A stretch of DNA of 64,000 nt, taken from contig JAXHVN010000050.1 of the NCBI GenBank assembly GCA_034189165.1, positions 1 through 64,000 of the forward strand, read 5' to 3'. Source of the DNA: JAASSS01 sp021767745 (GTDB taxonomy: Bacteria; Pseudomonadota; Gammaproteobacteria; UBA5335). Position 1 is the stretch's first letter. Each line of letters opens with the position of its first letter. Under the pieces are notes generated by a model, which was given only the letters and a program-made list of their open reading frames with translations, ran no database searches and was not told where the DNA came from. A program made the position numbers and the translations under genes. Positions 1-7,788 of the stretch are shown piece by piece.

Positions 1-97
1 CGAGCCCCGAGCCGGGAGCCGGGAGCCGGGAGCCGGGAGCCGGGAGCCGGGAGCCGGGAGCCGGGAGCCGGGAGCCGGGAGCCGGGAGCCGGGAGCC
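1..97. repeat. 7-bp tandem repeat (GGGAGCC)n
   Basis: Twelve perfect head-to-tail copies of GGGAGCC fill 14-97. Two degenerate copies precede them (CGAGCC at 1-6 and CCGAGCC at 7-13). The array touches the window edge, so its true length is unknown. The unit length of 7 is not a multiple of 3, and I see no gene that it would sit in. It lies about 300 bases downstream of the end of the minus-strand TPR/barrel gene. Copy-number variation by slippage is likely for such a perfect short array. Confidence 0.95.
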
Positions 98-396
98 ACG
101 ACGCGGCGGTGTGGCGGTCGGATGTGCGGCCGGTCGTCGGGAAGGATTGCGGCGCAGGGTGCGGCGCGACGCGTGCCGGCGAGCCAGTACGCCCGGGCCG
201 GCGGCCCGTGGCGTGGGTCACGCCGCCGACCCGTCCCGCGATCGGTGGCGCAGGCCGGGGTCCGGCGCCGCGCGGACGCCGGTCGGGCGCTCGGCCGGAC
301 AAGGGCCGGCGGCCCGCCGCGGGGGGCGTCTGCGGCTGGCGGATCGCCGCCGGTGCGGCGGGCAGGCCGGCGCCGGGCGCGGGCGACAGCCGGCCG
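98..396. other. Intergenic stretch, no gene recognised
   Basis: About 300 bases of very GC-rich DNA lie between the tandem repeat and the stop codon of the TPR/barrel gene. Open frames exist on the plus strand, but they have arginine/alanine/glycine-rich, low-complexity translations typical of unselected high-GC DNA and run on antisense to the real gene. I see no terminator with a T-run for the minus-strand gene and no RNA gene. Confidence 0.6.
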
Positions 397-1884
397 CTAG
401 AACTCGGTGACCAGCGCCGTGTAGAAGACGTTCTGGCGGTAGTCGATGAAGTCGATGCTGCTGTCGTAGCGCACGTAGCGGTACTCGGTCAGCAGGATCA
501 GATCGCGTGTCAGCCGCCGGTTCAGCCGCAAGGTGCCCTGCAGCTCGTTGTCCTCGCGATCGGCTTCGTAGTCGCTGAAGGTGTAGCGCAGCACGCCCTC
601 GATGCTGCGTTCGGCGTCCAGCACGAACTCGCTGCTGAGCAGCAGGCGGTGGCGCTGCGGCGAGAGCAGGTCGAGCTCGCGATCGTTGTATTCATAGGTG
701 TAGCCGGCGCCGTAGGCGGCATCGCCCGTGCGCCACAGCCGGGTGGCGGACAGCTGGTGGCGATGGCCCTCGTAGCCGTCGAAGATCTCCGAGAGCGAGG
801 CCAGCCAGGCGCCCTCGTAGTAGAGCCGCCAGCGGCTGGAGGCGAGCTGCAGCCGGGCGGCGCTGGTGGACAGATAGGCGTCGTCGCCGATGTAGCTGAA
901 GCTCTGCGAGACGCGCGGCAGCGCCAGCCAGTCCTCGTTCAGCTCCACGGTGCGGGTCAGGCCGCCGAGGGCCGTGTAGTCGTCGGCGGCGCGGCTGTTG
1001 GCGTAGGAGCGCCCGAGCAGGGCGACATCGCTGCGCCAGGTGCCCTCGGCGTCCAGCTTGTCCTGCCCGCTCAGCAGGAACTCGGTGAACAAGTCTTCCT
1101 CGTTCAGCGCCAGCGGGTTCACGGTGTCGCGCAGCCGGACGATGTTGTCGTCGAAGCCGAAGCCCACCTGGAGCAGCCGCGGCGCGCTCTGCTCGATCTC
1201 CAGCCCCGCCGCCAGCGCGGCCTGGCGCAGCCCGGCGCGGGCTTGCTCGCGAATGGCATCGTTGGTCGCCGTGGCGAGCGCCCGATCGAACCAGTAGCCG
1301 GCGATTTCGACGCGTTCCAGCGCGAAGGCGATGCGCCCCAGCTGATAGGCCGCCTCGGCTTCGGCCTCCGGAAACTCCAGCAGCTGGCGGAAGATGACGC
1401 TGGCCGCCGGTACCTGGCCGGCCTCGAGCGCGGCGAGGCCGAGGAAGTAGAGCACCTCCGGGTCGTTCGGGGCGAGCTCATAGGCTTGCCGCAGCGGCGT
1501 GAGCGCCGCTGCCGGATCGCCGGCCTGCAGCGCGTCCACGCCCTGCTGCAGCAGCGGCTGCACCGCCGGCGGGCGACCCGGGCGACCCGGGCGCGCCGGA
1601 CCCTGCGCACTGGCCTCACCTGCGGCTGGCGGCGCGGCGGCGGCGTCCGCTGCCGGCGCGGCCGGCGCCGGCTGGCCCTGCGCGGGTGCGGCGAGCAGCA
1701 GGGCGGGGAGCGCGAGCGCGAGCAGCGCCGGGCGCCGGCGGGCCGGCGGGCCGGCGGGCGCGGGGCCGTCGCCGGGACGACGCGCCGGCGCGATCGCCGC
1801 GCCGCCCGACCCTGGTGGTGGTGCCGATGCGGCAGCGGTGGCGGGCAGGGTGGGGGCGGTCGTGCAGGTGGGAGGTTTCATCAT
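397..1884 (-). CDS. TPR-containing outer-membrane beta-barrel protein (SLAM/DUF560-like layout)
   Basis: I chose the ATG at 1884 (495 aa). An upstream in-frame ATG at 1974 would put the start inside the terminator of the preceding gene. The N-terminus has a long basic, Pro/Ala-rich leader, then a hydrophobic signal core around residues 48-62 ending in Ala-Gln-Gly. A Pro/Ala linker follows, then two or three TPR-like helix pairs (about residues 105-200; signatures such as GLAALEAGQ and AYQLGRIAF). The rest is an array of alternating amphipathic strands starting with GFGFDDN and ending in a C-terminal phenylalanine, as in outer-membrane barrels. A periplasmic TPR domain followed by a barrel is the layout of surface lipoprotein assembly modulators, but family membership cannot be confirmed by eye. 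Its same-strand upstream neighbours are two paralogous secreted proteins. Confidence 0.72.
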   Translation of the reverse strand: MMKPPTCTTAPTLPATAAASAPPPGSGGAAIAPARRPGDGPAPAGPPARRRPALLALALPALLLAAPAQGQPAPAAPAADAAAAPPAAGEASAQGPARPGRPGRPPAVQPLLQQGVDALQAGDPAAALTPLRQAYELAPNDPEVLYFLGLAALEAGQVPAASVIFRQLLEFPEAEAEAAYQLGRIAFALERVEIAGYWFDRALATATNDAIREQARAGLRQAALAAGLEIEQSAPRLLQVGFGFDDNIVRLRDTVNPLALNEEDLFTEFLLSGQDKLDAEGTWRSDVALLGRSYANSRAADDYTALGGLTRTVELNEDWLALPRVSQSFSYIGDDAYLSTSAARLQLASSRWRLYYEGAWLASLSEIFDGYEGHRHQLSATRLWRTGDAAYGAGYTYEYNDRELDLLSPQRHRLLLSSEFVLDAERSIEGVLRYTFSDYEADREDNELQGTLRLNRRLTRDLILLTEYRYVRYDSSIDFIDYRQNVFYTALVTEF

Positions 1885-1970
1885 CGGACGGCCGGAAAAA
1901 GGCGGCAGTATGCCGGGGTGGGTCAGGGGTCGGTAGTGGCGCCGCTGCCGCCGGTCGGGCGGCGGACAAA

Positions 1971-1997
1971 ACAAAGCCCCGCGAGGCGGGGCTTTGT
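1971..1997 (-). terminator. Rho-independent terminator
   Basis: A perfect 12-bp stem (ACAAAGCCCCGC paired with GCGGGGCTTTGT) has a 3-base loop. On the minus strand the hairpin is followed by TTTTGT. It lies 49 bases beyond the stop of the secreted-protein gene at 2046-2606 and separates it from the TPR/barrel gene. That favours separate transcripts, or partial read-through, and supports the later start chosen for the TPR/barrel gene. Confidence 0.85.
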
Positions 1998-2045
1998 CTG
2001 CAGGCGCGAGGGCTGCGTGAGCCGTCGCGTCAGGCTCGTCCTGGC

Positions 2046-2606
2046 TTAGTTGCCGAGGGCGGCCTGGATCTGGGCGCGCACGTCGGCCGCCGAGCTGACG
2101 TCCGCGAAGGCAGCAAGCTCGCTGGAAGCCGTGAAGTCGAGATTGCCGGCGGACACATTCGCCTCGAACGCCGAGGCATAGTCGATGCTGCCGTTGCCGG
2201 TGGGCGTAATGGCTCGACCGACAAGATACGAGGCGTACACGGTATCGTCGGAACTGTCGTCGGCGATGGCGCCAGTATCAGTCGCGGCAAAGCCGCTGGT
2301 GCGCACGAAGCCGGACTCGCCGGTGAGCAGATTCACCACCAGTGTGTTCTCCACCTCGCGGCTAAGCACGTCGTTGCCGTCCGTGCCGAAACCCTCGAGA
2401 AGGTCCGTGGAACGCTCGCTGCCGAGCGCCAGCTCGCCCGTCGTGGTGTCCAGAGTGGCGACCAAGGCGGAATCGCCTGCCAAGGCGCCAAGGGTGCCGG
2501 GAAGAATCGTGCCCTGAAGATCGTATTCAACGGAAAGTTCGAGCGCCTGAGCGGCGAAGGGCAGGGTGCCGGCGGCAATCAGCGCGGCGGTCAGTTTCTT
2601 GTTCAT
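2046..2606 (-). CDS. Secreted protein of unknown function, paralog A
   Basis: This is a 186-aa protein with a clear type I signal peptide. Lys-Lys at residues 3-4 is followed by a hydrophobic core and a likely cut after AQA, around residue 21. The mature part begins LELSVEYDL. There is no cysteine, so it is not a lipoprotein and has no disulfides. It contains a VATLD segment, a V-V-N-L-L-T-G-E motif, and ends SSAADVRAQIQAALGN. The same three landmarks recur in order in the protein encoded at 2987-3574, so the two are paralogs. A good ribosome site (AGGAG) lies ahead of the ATG, and a terminator follows the stop. I do not recognise the family. Acidic, Thr/Ser/Gly-rich mature sequence suggests an exported, perhaps surface or matrix, protein. 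Confidence 0.8.
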   Translation of the reverse strand: MNKKLTAALIAAGTLPFAAQALELSVEYDLQGTILPGTLGALAGDSALVATLDTTTGELALGSERSTDLLEGFGTDGNDVLSREVENTLVVNLLTGESGFVRTSGFAATDTGAIADDSSDDTVYASYLVGRAITPTGNGSIDYASAFEANVSAGNLDFTASSELAAFADVSSAADVRAQIQAALGN

Positions 2607-2986
2607 CCTGATGATGCTCCTAGCTAGGTTTCCTTAAGGACGGGATTTCCCGTCTCGCGTGGGCGGCGCGCCGGCCGCATTCCGCTCTCTCTGACGCTGT
2701 TGGCCACGTAGCCTTGTGTCAGCAACCGCCGGCGTTCGAGACGCGTCCCGTATCGCCATCATTGTCGCCACCGCGTATGACACGCAGGTGAAGGGGAAGG
2801 CGGCGCGGGGCCAGCCGTGCAGTTGCCGTTGTTATGCGTTGTTGTGCGAACGGGCGCCGGGCACCCGCCTGCCGCCGCAAGTTTAGGAGCAGGACGCGCG
2901 CCGGAGCAAGCGGCGTGCATCGGGCAGGGTCGGGCCGGCGCAGGCCAGGGCGGCCCGCGCCGTGGGTGGGAGAGGGGCCGGTGGCC
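2607..2986. other. Intergenic region with small hairpin at 2639-2654
   Basis: 380 bases lie between the two paralogous secreted-protein genes. A short perfect hairpin (GACGGGA / TCCCGTC, 2-base loop, 2639-2654) sits about 33 bases upstream of the start of the gene ending at 2046. It could be part of that gene's 5' leader. I see no convincing promoter hexamers and no open frame that looks like a gene. Confidence 0.5.
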
Positions 2987-3574
2987 TCAGTTGCCCGTGA
3001 GGGCGGCGCGCAGTTCGCTGCGCAGGTCCGCGGCGCTGGTGATGCCGGTCAGCGCCAGGTCGCCGCCGATGGCGACGTAGACCGGGTCGCTGTCATCGCT
3101 GCCGAGCAGCACCCGGGCGGCGGTGGTCAGGTCCAGGCCGGCCTCGCCGGGCGCGAGCGTGGTCAGGCGCTGCAGGCGCGGCGTCTGGGCCTGCACGGCC
3201 ACCACGGTTTCGTTGAAGGTGGTCGGCTGGCCGGCGGCGTTCACGCCGACGCCGCGGTAGAGCTCGGTCTCCCGCGTCAGGGCGCGCTCGCCGGTCAGCA
3301 GGTTCACGACCAGCGCGGTTTCGGCGGCGGCGGCGTTGTAGATGTCGGTCTGCTCGACATCGTTTACCCACAGGCGGCTGCTGGCGAAGGTGAGGGTGCC
3401 ATCGGTGTCGAGCGTGGCGGCCAGGCCGAACTCGGCGATTTCGTCGATGCCGAGTGTGCTGCGCAGGTCCGGCTCGATGCCGACGGTGAACTCCAGCGCA
3501 TGGGCCCGGTCGGCCATGGCGGCGGCCGCCAGCAGCAGGGGCAGCAGGGCGATCTTGTCGAGGGTGCGTCGCAT
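2987..3574 (-). CDS. Secreted protein of unknown function, paralog B
   Basis: The protein is 195 aa from the ATG at 3574. A longer in-frame opening upstream has an unselected, arginine-rich translation and would hide the signal peptide. Arg-Arg at residues 2-3 and a hydrophobic core are followed by a likely signal-peptidase I site (A-H-A before LEF). The mature protein shares landmarks with paralog A at 2046-2606: the LEF/LEL mature start, an AATLDTDG segment, the identical VVNLLTGE stretch, a valine/tyrosine strand near the end, and the tail TSAADLRSELRAALTGN. No cysteine is present in the mature part. Function is unknown. The arrangement suggests an old tandem duplication. Confidence 0.8.
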   Translation of the reverse strand: MRRTLDKIALLPLLLAAAAMADRAHALEFTVGIEPDLRSTLGIDEIAEFGLAATLDTDGTLTFASSRLWVNDVEQTDIYNAAAAETALVVNLLTGERALTRETELYRGVGVNAAGQPTTFNETVVAVQAQTPRLQRLTTLAPGEAGLDLTTAARVLLGSDDSDPVYVAIGGDLALTGITSAADLRSELRAALTGN

Positions 3575-3755
3575 GGTTGGGTGCTCTTGGTACTGAACGG
3601 ATGCGTAGTCACGGAACGTGTCGGCGCCGACGAACGGTCCTTGAGGCGGATGGCGCGTTCCCGCCGCGTCGGCACGCCCTCGGCGCGGCGGCTTCGGTAT
3701 GCTGCGGCGGGAGCGCCACCGGCGGTGGCAAGACAGAGGCAACGAGGAGGGCTCG

Positions 3756-4766
3756 ATGGAAGAGCTGATGAATCAGGCCGAAGGTTATCTGGGCACGATC
3801 GACTGGGGCGGCATCATCGCCGGCTCGCTGCGCATCCTGCTGATCCTGGTGCTCGGCTGGATCGCGGCGCGGGTCGTGCGCGCGGCGCTGCACCAGTTGC
3901 AGAAGCAGCTGATGAAGCGCGAGGCGGGCGATGGGGCGATGAGCGACCTCGAGGTCGCCAAGCGCGCCGACACGCTGGTCGGGCTGCTGCGGCAGGGCGC
4001 GCTGATCGCACTGTGGCTGCTGGTGGGCCTGATCGTGCTGCGCGAGCTGGGCCTGGACATCGCGCCCATTCTGGCCGGCGCCGGCGTGCTCGGTCTGGCC
4101 GTGGGCTTCGGCGCGCAGAACCTGGTGCGCGACGTGATCACCGGCTTTTTCATCCTGCTGGAGAACCAGGCCCGGGTGGGCGATGTGGCCGTCATCAACG
4201 GTGCCGGCGGCGTGGTCGAGCGCATCAACTTCCGCACCATCGTGCTGCGCGACATGTCCGGCACCGTGCACTACTTTCCCAATGGCACCATCACCACGCT
4301 GGCGAACATGACCCAGGAGTGGTCGGGCTACGTGATGGACATCGGCGTGGCCTACAAGGAAGACACCGACCGCTGCGTGGAGGTCATGAAGGCGGTGGCC
4401 GCCGAGATGCAGCAGGACGAGTACTTCGGCAAGCTCTTCCGCAAGGATCTGGAGGTGTTCGGCGTGGATGACTTCGGCGATTCGGCCGTGATCATCAAGG
4501 CGCGCATCACCACGCCGCCGATCAAGCAGTGGGAGGTCGGCCGCGAATACCGGCGCCGGCTGAAGAAGGCCTTCGACGCGCACGGCATCGAGATCCCGTT
4601 CCCGCATCGCTCGGTGTACTTCGGTGAGGCCAGCCCGCCGGTACTGCTGAAGATGCAGGCGGAGCAGGCCCGCCAGCGGGGCGAGCAGGCGCCGGCCACG
4701 GCGCTGAAGTCCGGCGGCGATGCGACCGCCCGCAACGTGCCGACGCCGGAGGGCGAGGAGGACTGA
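3756..4766 (+). CDS. Small-conductance mechanosensitive channel, MscS family
   Basis: This 336-aa inner-membrane channel would open under membrane tension to release solutes after hypo-osmotic shock. The start at 3756 is fixed by AGGAGG six bases upstream. Three hydrophobic segments are visible (about residues 18-40, 72-96 and 102-125). The third is the Gly/Ala-rich pore helix (AGAGVLGLAVGFGAQNL), which continues into VRDVITGFF as in MscS. The soluble beta domain with a PNGTI segment follows, then the alpha/beta domain. The C-terminal tail is hydrophilic and acidic. Length is close to compact MscS/YggB proteins. It is divergent from the secreted-protein genes and 71 bases ahead of the carbonic-anhydrase-like gene. 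Confidence 0.9.
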   Translation: MEELMNQAEGYLGTIDWGGIIAGSLRILLILVLGWIAARVVRAALHQLQKQLMKREAGDGAMSDLEVAKRADTLVGLLRQGALIALWLLVGLIVLRELGLDIAPILAGAGVLGLAVGFGAQNLVRDVITGFFILLENQARVGDVAVINGAGGVVERINFRTIVLRDMSGTVHYFPNGTITTLANMTQEWSGYVMDIGVAYKEDTDRCVEVMKAVAAEMQQDEYFGKLFRKDLEVFGVDDFGDSAVIIKARITTPPIKQWEVGREYRRRLKKAFDAHGIEIPFPHRSVYFGEASPPVLLKMQAEQARQRGEQAPATALKSGGDATARNVPTPEGEED

Positions 4767-4837
4767 GCCGCCCGCCGCCGCCGCCGCGGTCGAGATCCGG
4801 CCGGGGCGCCGCTGGCGGCACGGCACGGGAGCGAGAC

Positions 4838-5389
4838 ATGCAATACGACATCGAACAGCGCACCGCAGCGTGCGACCCGACGGCGTGGATCGCGCCGAAC
4901 GCCACCGTGATCGGTTCGGTGCGCCTGCGGGCCGAGGCGAGCGTGTGGTTCAACGCGGTGATCCGCGGCGACAACGAATGGATCGAGATCGGCGAGCGCA
5001 GCAACGTGCAGGATGGCGCGGTGCTGCACACCGACCCCGGCGTGCCGCTGGTGATCGGGCCGGACGTGACCGTGGGGCATCTGGTGATGCTGCATGGCTG
5101 CCAGGTCGGCGAGCGTTCGCTGATCGGCATCGGCGCGGTGATCCTGAACCGGGCGAAGATCGGCCGCGAGTGCATCATCGGCGCGCGCACGCTGATCCCG
5201 GAGGGCAAGGAGATCCCCGACGGCTCCATGGTGATGGGCTCGCCCGGCAAGGTGGTGCGGGAGCTGACCGCGCCGGAGCGTCAGATGCTCAAGCTCAGCG
5301 CGCAGCACTACGTGCAGAACGCGCGCCGCTACCGCGAGCGGCTCACCGCCACGCCGCTGGCGGCGGCCGAGGCCGGCGGGCCGGCCTGA
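4838..5389 (+). CDS. Gamma-carbonic anhydrase family protein
   Basis: The 183-aa protein has a left-handed beta-helix hexapeptide pattern (repeats of I-G-x-x followed by V/I). The three histidines that bind the metal in gamma-carbonic anhydrases are present: His64 (VLHTD), His81 (VGH) and His86 (LHGC). The family also includes YrdA/PaaY/CaiE-like proteins whose reaction is often unproven, so carbonic anhydrase activity is inferred, not shown. The short form lacks the acidic loop of archaeal Cam. It probably forms a cytoplasmic trimer. The gene stands alone, convergent with the small-peptide/RegA/RegB genes. Confidence 0.88.
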   Translation: MQYDIEQRTAACDPTAWIAPNATVIGSVRLRAEASVWFNAVIRGDNEWIEIGERSNVQDGAVLHTDPGVPLVIGPDVTVGHLVMLHGCQVGERSLIGIGAVILNRAKIGRECIIGARTLIPEGKEIPDGSMVMGSPGKVVRELTAPERQMLKLSAQHYVQNARRYRERLTATPLAAAEAGGPA

Positions 5390-5476
5390 GCGCTGGCGCC
5401 CCGGCGCCGACGGCCCGAACCCAGCTTCGCGACAACCCAACCGCCCACACCGGCGGCCGCGGGCAGGGCCGGCCGA

Positions 5477-5629
5477 TCAGTCGACGCTGTCCGGCGGGCT
5501 CTCCATCCCTGCCGGCGCGGGCGCCTGCGCGTCGGGGACGACTTCGCCGAAGTAGCCGGTGAAGGCGAACGCCCAGAGCAGGATGGCGGCGATGGCGAGG
5601 GTGATCAGGATCAGCAGGCGTCGGTTCAT
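5477..5629 (-). CDS. Small single-pass membrane protein, 50 aa
   Basis: Beginning MNRRLLILIT, it encodes 50 residues: two arginines, one transmembrane helix (about residues 5-24), an aromatic patch (TGYFGE), then a Pro/Ala-rich acidic tail ending PPDSVD. Positive-inside logic predicts the N-terminus in the cytoplasm and the tail in the periplasm. It lies 46 bases downstream of the RegA-type gene on the same strand and could be its last cistron. The ribosome site is weak (GGAA). The coding pattern (third-position G/C, sensible hydrophobicity) supports a real gene. I do not recognise the family. Confidence 0.6.
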   Translation of the reverse strand: MNRRLLILITLAIAAILLWAFAFTGYFGEVVPDAQAPAPAGMESPPDSVD

Positions 5630-5675
5630 GGTGTTTCCGGGTCGATGTTGCCGACCGCCGCCGCACGAGGGGATC

Positions 5676-6239
5676 TCAGCGGCGCACCGCGTGCTTGGCG
5701 AGCTTGCGCTGCAGGGTGCGCCGGTGCATGTTCAGCGCCCGCGCGGCGGCGGAGATGTTGCCGCCGTGTTCGGCCAGCACGCGGTGGATATGTTCCCACT
5801 CCAGCCGCCGCACCGACATCGGCTCGGCGGCAATCGGCCGGGCCGGGTCCGGATCGTGCTCGAAGGCGCGCAGCACGTCGTCGGCCTCCACGGGCTTGGC
5901 GAGGTACTGATCGGCGCCGAGCTTGATCGCATCCACGGCGGTGGCGATGCTGGCGTAGCCGGTGAGCACGACGATGCGCATGGCGGCGCTGGCAGCGCGC
6001 AGGGTGGGAATCAGCGTGAGGCCGGATTCATCCCCGGCCAGCCGCAGGTCCACCAGCGCGTAGTCCGGCACGGCCGCCGAGAGGGCGGCACGCGCCGCGG
6101 CGAGGTCGCTGGCATGGGTCACCTCGAAGCCGCGGCGAGCGAGCACCCGCGCCATCACGGCGCCGAACGTGGCGTCGTCGTCCACCAGCAGCAGCCGCGG
6201 CGCGCCGGAGGGGGGCGGTGCCGTTCGCGCTGGCGTCAT
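5676..6239 (-). CDS. regA: Response regulator, RegA/PrrA/ActR family
   Basis: The 187-aa protein has an N-terminal receiver domain: the acidic pocket is Asp20-22, the phospho-acceptor is Asp64 (LVDLRL), and Thr93 and Lys115 sit in the expected places. A short linker leads to a Fis-type helix-turn-helix at the C-terminus (GGNISAAARALNMHRRTLQRK region, about 158-180). This compact receiver-HTH form without an AAA domain is that of RegA/PrrA/ActR, global regulators of redox-controlled respiration, carbon and nitrogen metabolism. The ATG overlaps the stop of the kinase gene by 4 bases (ATGA), so the two are co-translated. Family assignment is strong; the regulon here is unknown. Confidence 0.9.
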   Translation of the reverse strand: MTPARTAPPPSGAPRLLLVDDDATFGAVMARVLARRGFEVTHASDLAAARAALSAAVPDYALVDLRLAGDESGLTLIPTLRAASAAMRIVVLTGYASIATAVDAIKLGADQYLAKPVEADDVLRAFEHDPDPARPIAAEPMSVRRLEWEHIHRVLAEHGGNISAAARALNMHRRTLQRKLAKHAVRR

Positions 6240-7621
6240 GCGGCGCTCCCCGCGACCGGCCCGGCCGGTTCGGCGGGCGCCGCCGGGCGGGGCTGGTCCC
6301 AGACCGGGCGGCGGGTGTCCAGATCCCGCGGCAGCGTGACCGTCACGCAGGTGCCGCCACGGGTGCCGGGTTCCAGCCGCAGCTCGCCACCGGCGGCGCC
6401 GATCACGTACTCGGCCAGGAACAGCCCGAGGCCGCGGCCGTGGCCCTTGCTGCTGGACCAGAGCCGGGGCGTGCGATAGCGCGGCTCGATGCCGGGGCCG
6501 CTGTCGACGATGCGCAGCGTCCAGTCCCGCGCCGTCCACTCGGCCTGCAGGTGCACGGGGCTCTCCCCGCCGGCCTCCACGGCGTTGACGATCAGGCTCA
6601 GCAGGCTCTGCGTGAGGGCATCGTGCACCAGCACGGCCGGCGCCGGGTGTGACGGCAGCGCGCAGTGCAGCCGCGCGTCGGGACAGTCGGCCCGGCAGCG
6701 GGCGATCAGCTCGTCGAGGTAGCGGTCGAGCCGCTGCGGGCCGGCCTGCTCGGGACGCGCCTCGCCGGCCGAGGCCGTGGCGCGGCGCAGGCTGTCGCGG
6801 CAGCGCAGCACCTGATCGCGCAGCAGTGCCAGATCCCGCCGCTTGTCGGCATCGGTCTCCTCCCGCAGCAGTTCGGCCACCAGCGTCTGCATGGTGGACA
6901 GCGGTGTGCCGAGCTCGTGCGCGCTGCCGGCCGCCAGCGCGCCGAGGGCGGCGACCTGCTGATCCTTCAGTGCCCGCTCGCGCGCCGCCGCCAGGGCGCG
7001 CTGGCTGCGGCGCGCGGTATGCGCCATGAAGCCGACGAAGATCGCCACGGCGGCCACGGCGATGGCGAAGCCGCCCCACATGCCCAGCAGGTGCAGGGTG
7101 TAGTTGTTGCCGAACAGGCCCTCGTAGCGCGGCAGGGGCTGGTAGATGACCGCCAGGGCGCTGTAGCCGGCCAGGCAGGCGCCGGCCAGGATCGTCAGCG
7201 GCACCGGCGGCAGCAGCGCCGCGCCGATGGCCAGCGGCAGCAGATAGAAGAAGGCGAAGGGATTGGTGTAGCCGCCGTTCAGCGCCAGGATCGCCGTCAG
7301 CGCCACGACGTCCACCAGCAGGGCCCGCAGCAGCACGGGCGTGGTCGCCGGCCGGCCCCGCAGGGCGGCCAGCCACAGCCCGGCGCCGGTAAGCGCGTAG
7401 AGGCCGATCACCAGGAAGTCGGCCGGCAGCCAGAGCGGCATGCCGAGGCCGTAGTGCACGCCGAGGATCATCAGCACCTGCCCGGCGATGGCGAAGGTGC
7501 GCAGCCAGGCGAGCTGGCGCAGGTGCAGCGTCAGCGCCGGAACGCCGGGCGCGCCCGTCGCCGCGCTGCGCCAGCCGGCGCGCGCGCGGGCGAGCGGGCT
7601 GCTGTCCGTCATCGGTGTCAT
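6236..7621 (-). CDS. regB: Sensor histidine kinase, RegB/PrrB family
   Basis: A membrane kinase of 461 aa. Six hydrophobic segments span about residues 40-200. The quinone-site signature GGxxNPF is present as GGYTNPF at 116-122. The H-box carries His235 in the RegB-like context AHELGTPLSTM. The redox-sensing cysteine of the family is matched by Cys274 (LRCRD), 39 residues after the histidine. The catalytic domain shows N-box NAVEAGG, DSGPGIE and the glycine-rich GHGRGLGL. RegB kinases respond to the redox state of the quinone pool and phosphorylate RegA. A second in-frame ATG three codons later is an equally possible start. Confidence 0.92.
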   Translation of the reverse strand: MTPMTDSSPLARARAGWRSAATGAPGVPALTLHLRQLAWLRTFAIAGQVLMILGVHYGLGMPLWLPADFLVIGLYALTGAGLWLAALRGRPATTPVLLRALLVDVVALTAILALNGGYTNPFAFFYLLPLAIGAALLPPVPLTILAGACLAGYSALAVIYQPLPRYEGLFGNNYTLHLLGMWGGFAIAVAAVAIFVGFMAHTARRSQRALAAARERALKDQQVAALGALAAGSAHELGTPLSTMQTLVAELLREETDADKRRDLALLRDQVLRCRDSLRRATASAGEARPEQAGPQRLDRYLDELIARCRADCPDARLHCALPSHPAPAVLVHDALTQSLLSLIVNAVEAGGESPVHLQAEWTARDWTLRIVDSGPGIEPRYRTPRLWSSSKGHGRGLGLFLAEYVIGAAGGELRLEPGTRGGTCVTVTLPRDLDTRRPVWDQPRPAAPAEPAGPVAGSAA

Positions 7622-7788
7622 GGCGCCCAGTATAAGGAGTCGGCGGCCGCGCCAGGCCGGCGCCGGCTGCGACCTTATGTCGCATACCGGCGGTGGCGCG
7701 GCTGCCTAGAATGCGGCGCCACGCGGCCGGCATGCCCGGTGCCGCCTCGCAACACCATAACGATGATTCGGCTCAAGGGAGAGAAGGG
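7622..7788. other. Divergent promoter region, regB / barrel protein
   Basis: 167 bases separate the two divergent genes and must contain both promoters. I could not pick out a pair of hexamers with confidence. The ribosome site of the plus-strand gene (AGGGAGAGAAGGG) lies at its right end. Confidence 0.4.

Noticed and set aside
1..97. CRISPR array
   Set aside because: The units are 7 bp, directly abutting and without spacers, and no cas genes are present.
109..2049. A 646-codon open frame on the plus strand at the left end
   Set aside because: It runs antisense through the TPR/barrel gene and the terminator. Its translation is low-complexity Arg/Gly/Ala, while the opposite strand encodes a signal peptide, TPRs and a barrel.
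5676..7621. Part of a photosynthesis gene cluster, because RegB/RegA control photosynthesis in purple bacteria
   Set aside because: No bch, crt, puf or puh genes and no senC/prrC neighbour are in the window. The RegB/RegA family is also common in non-phototrophs.
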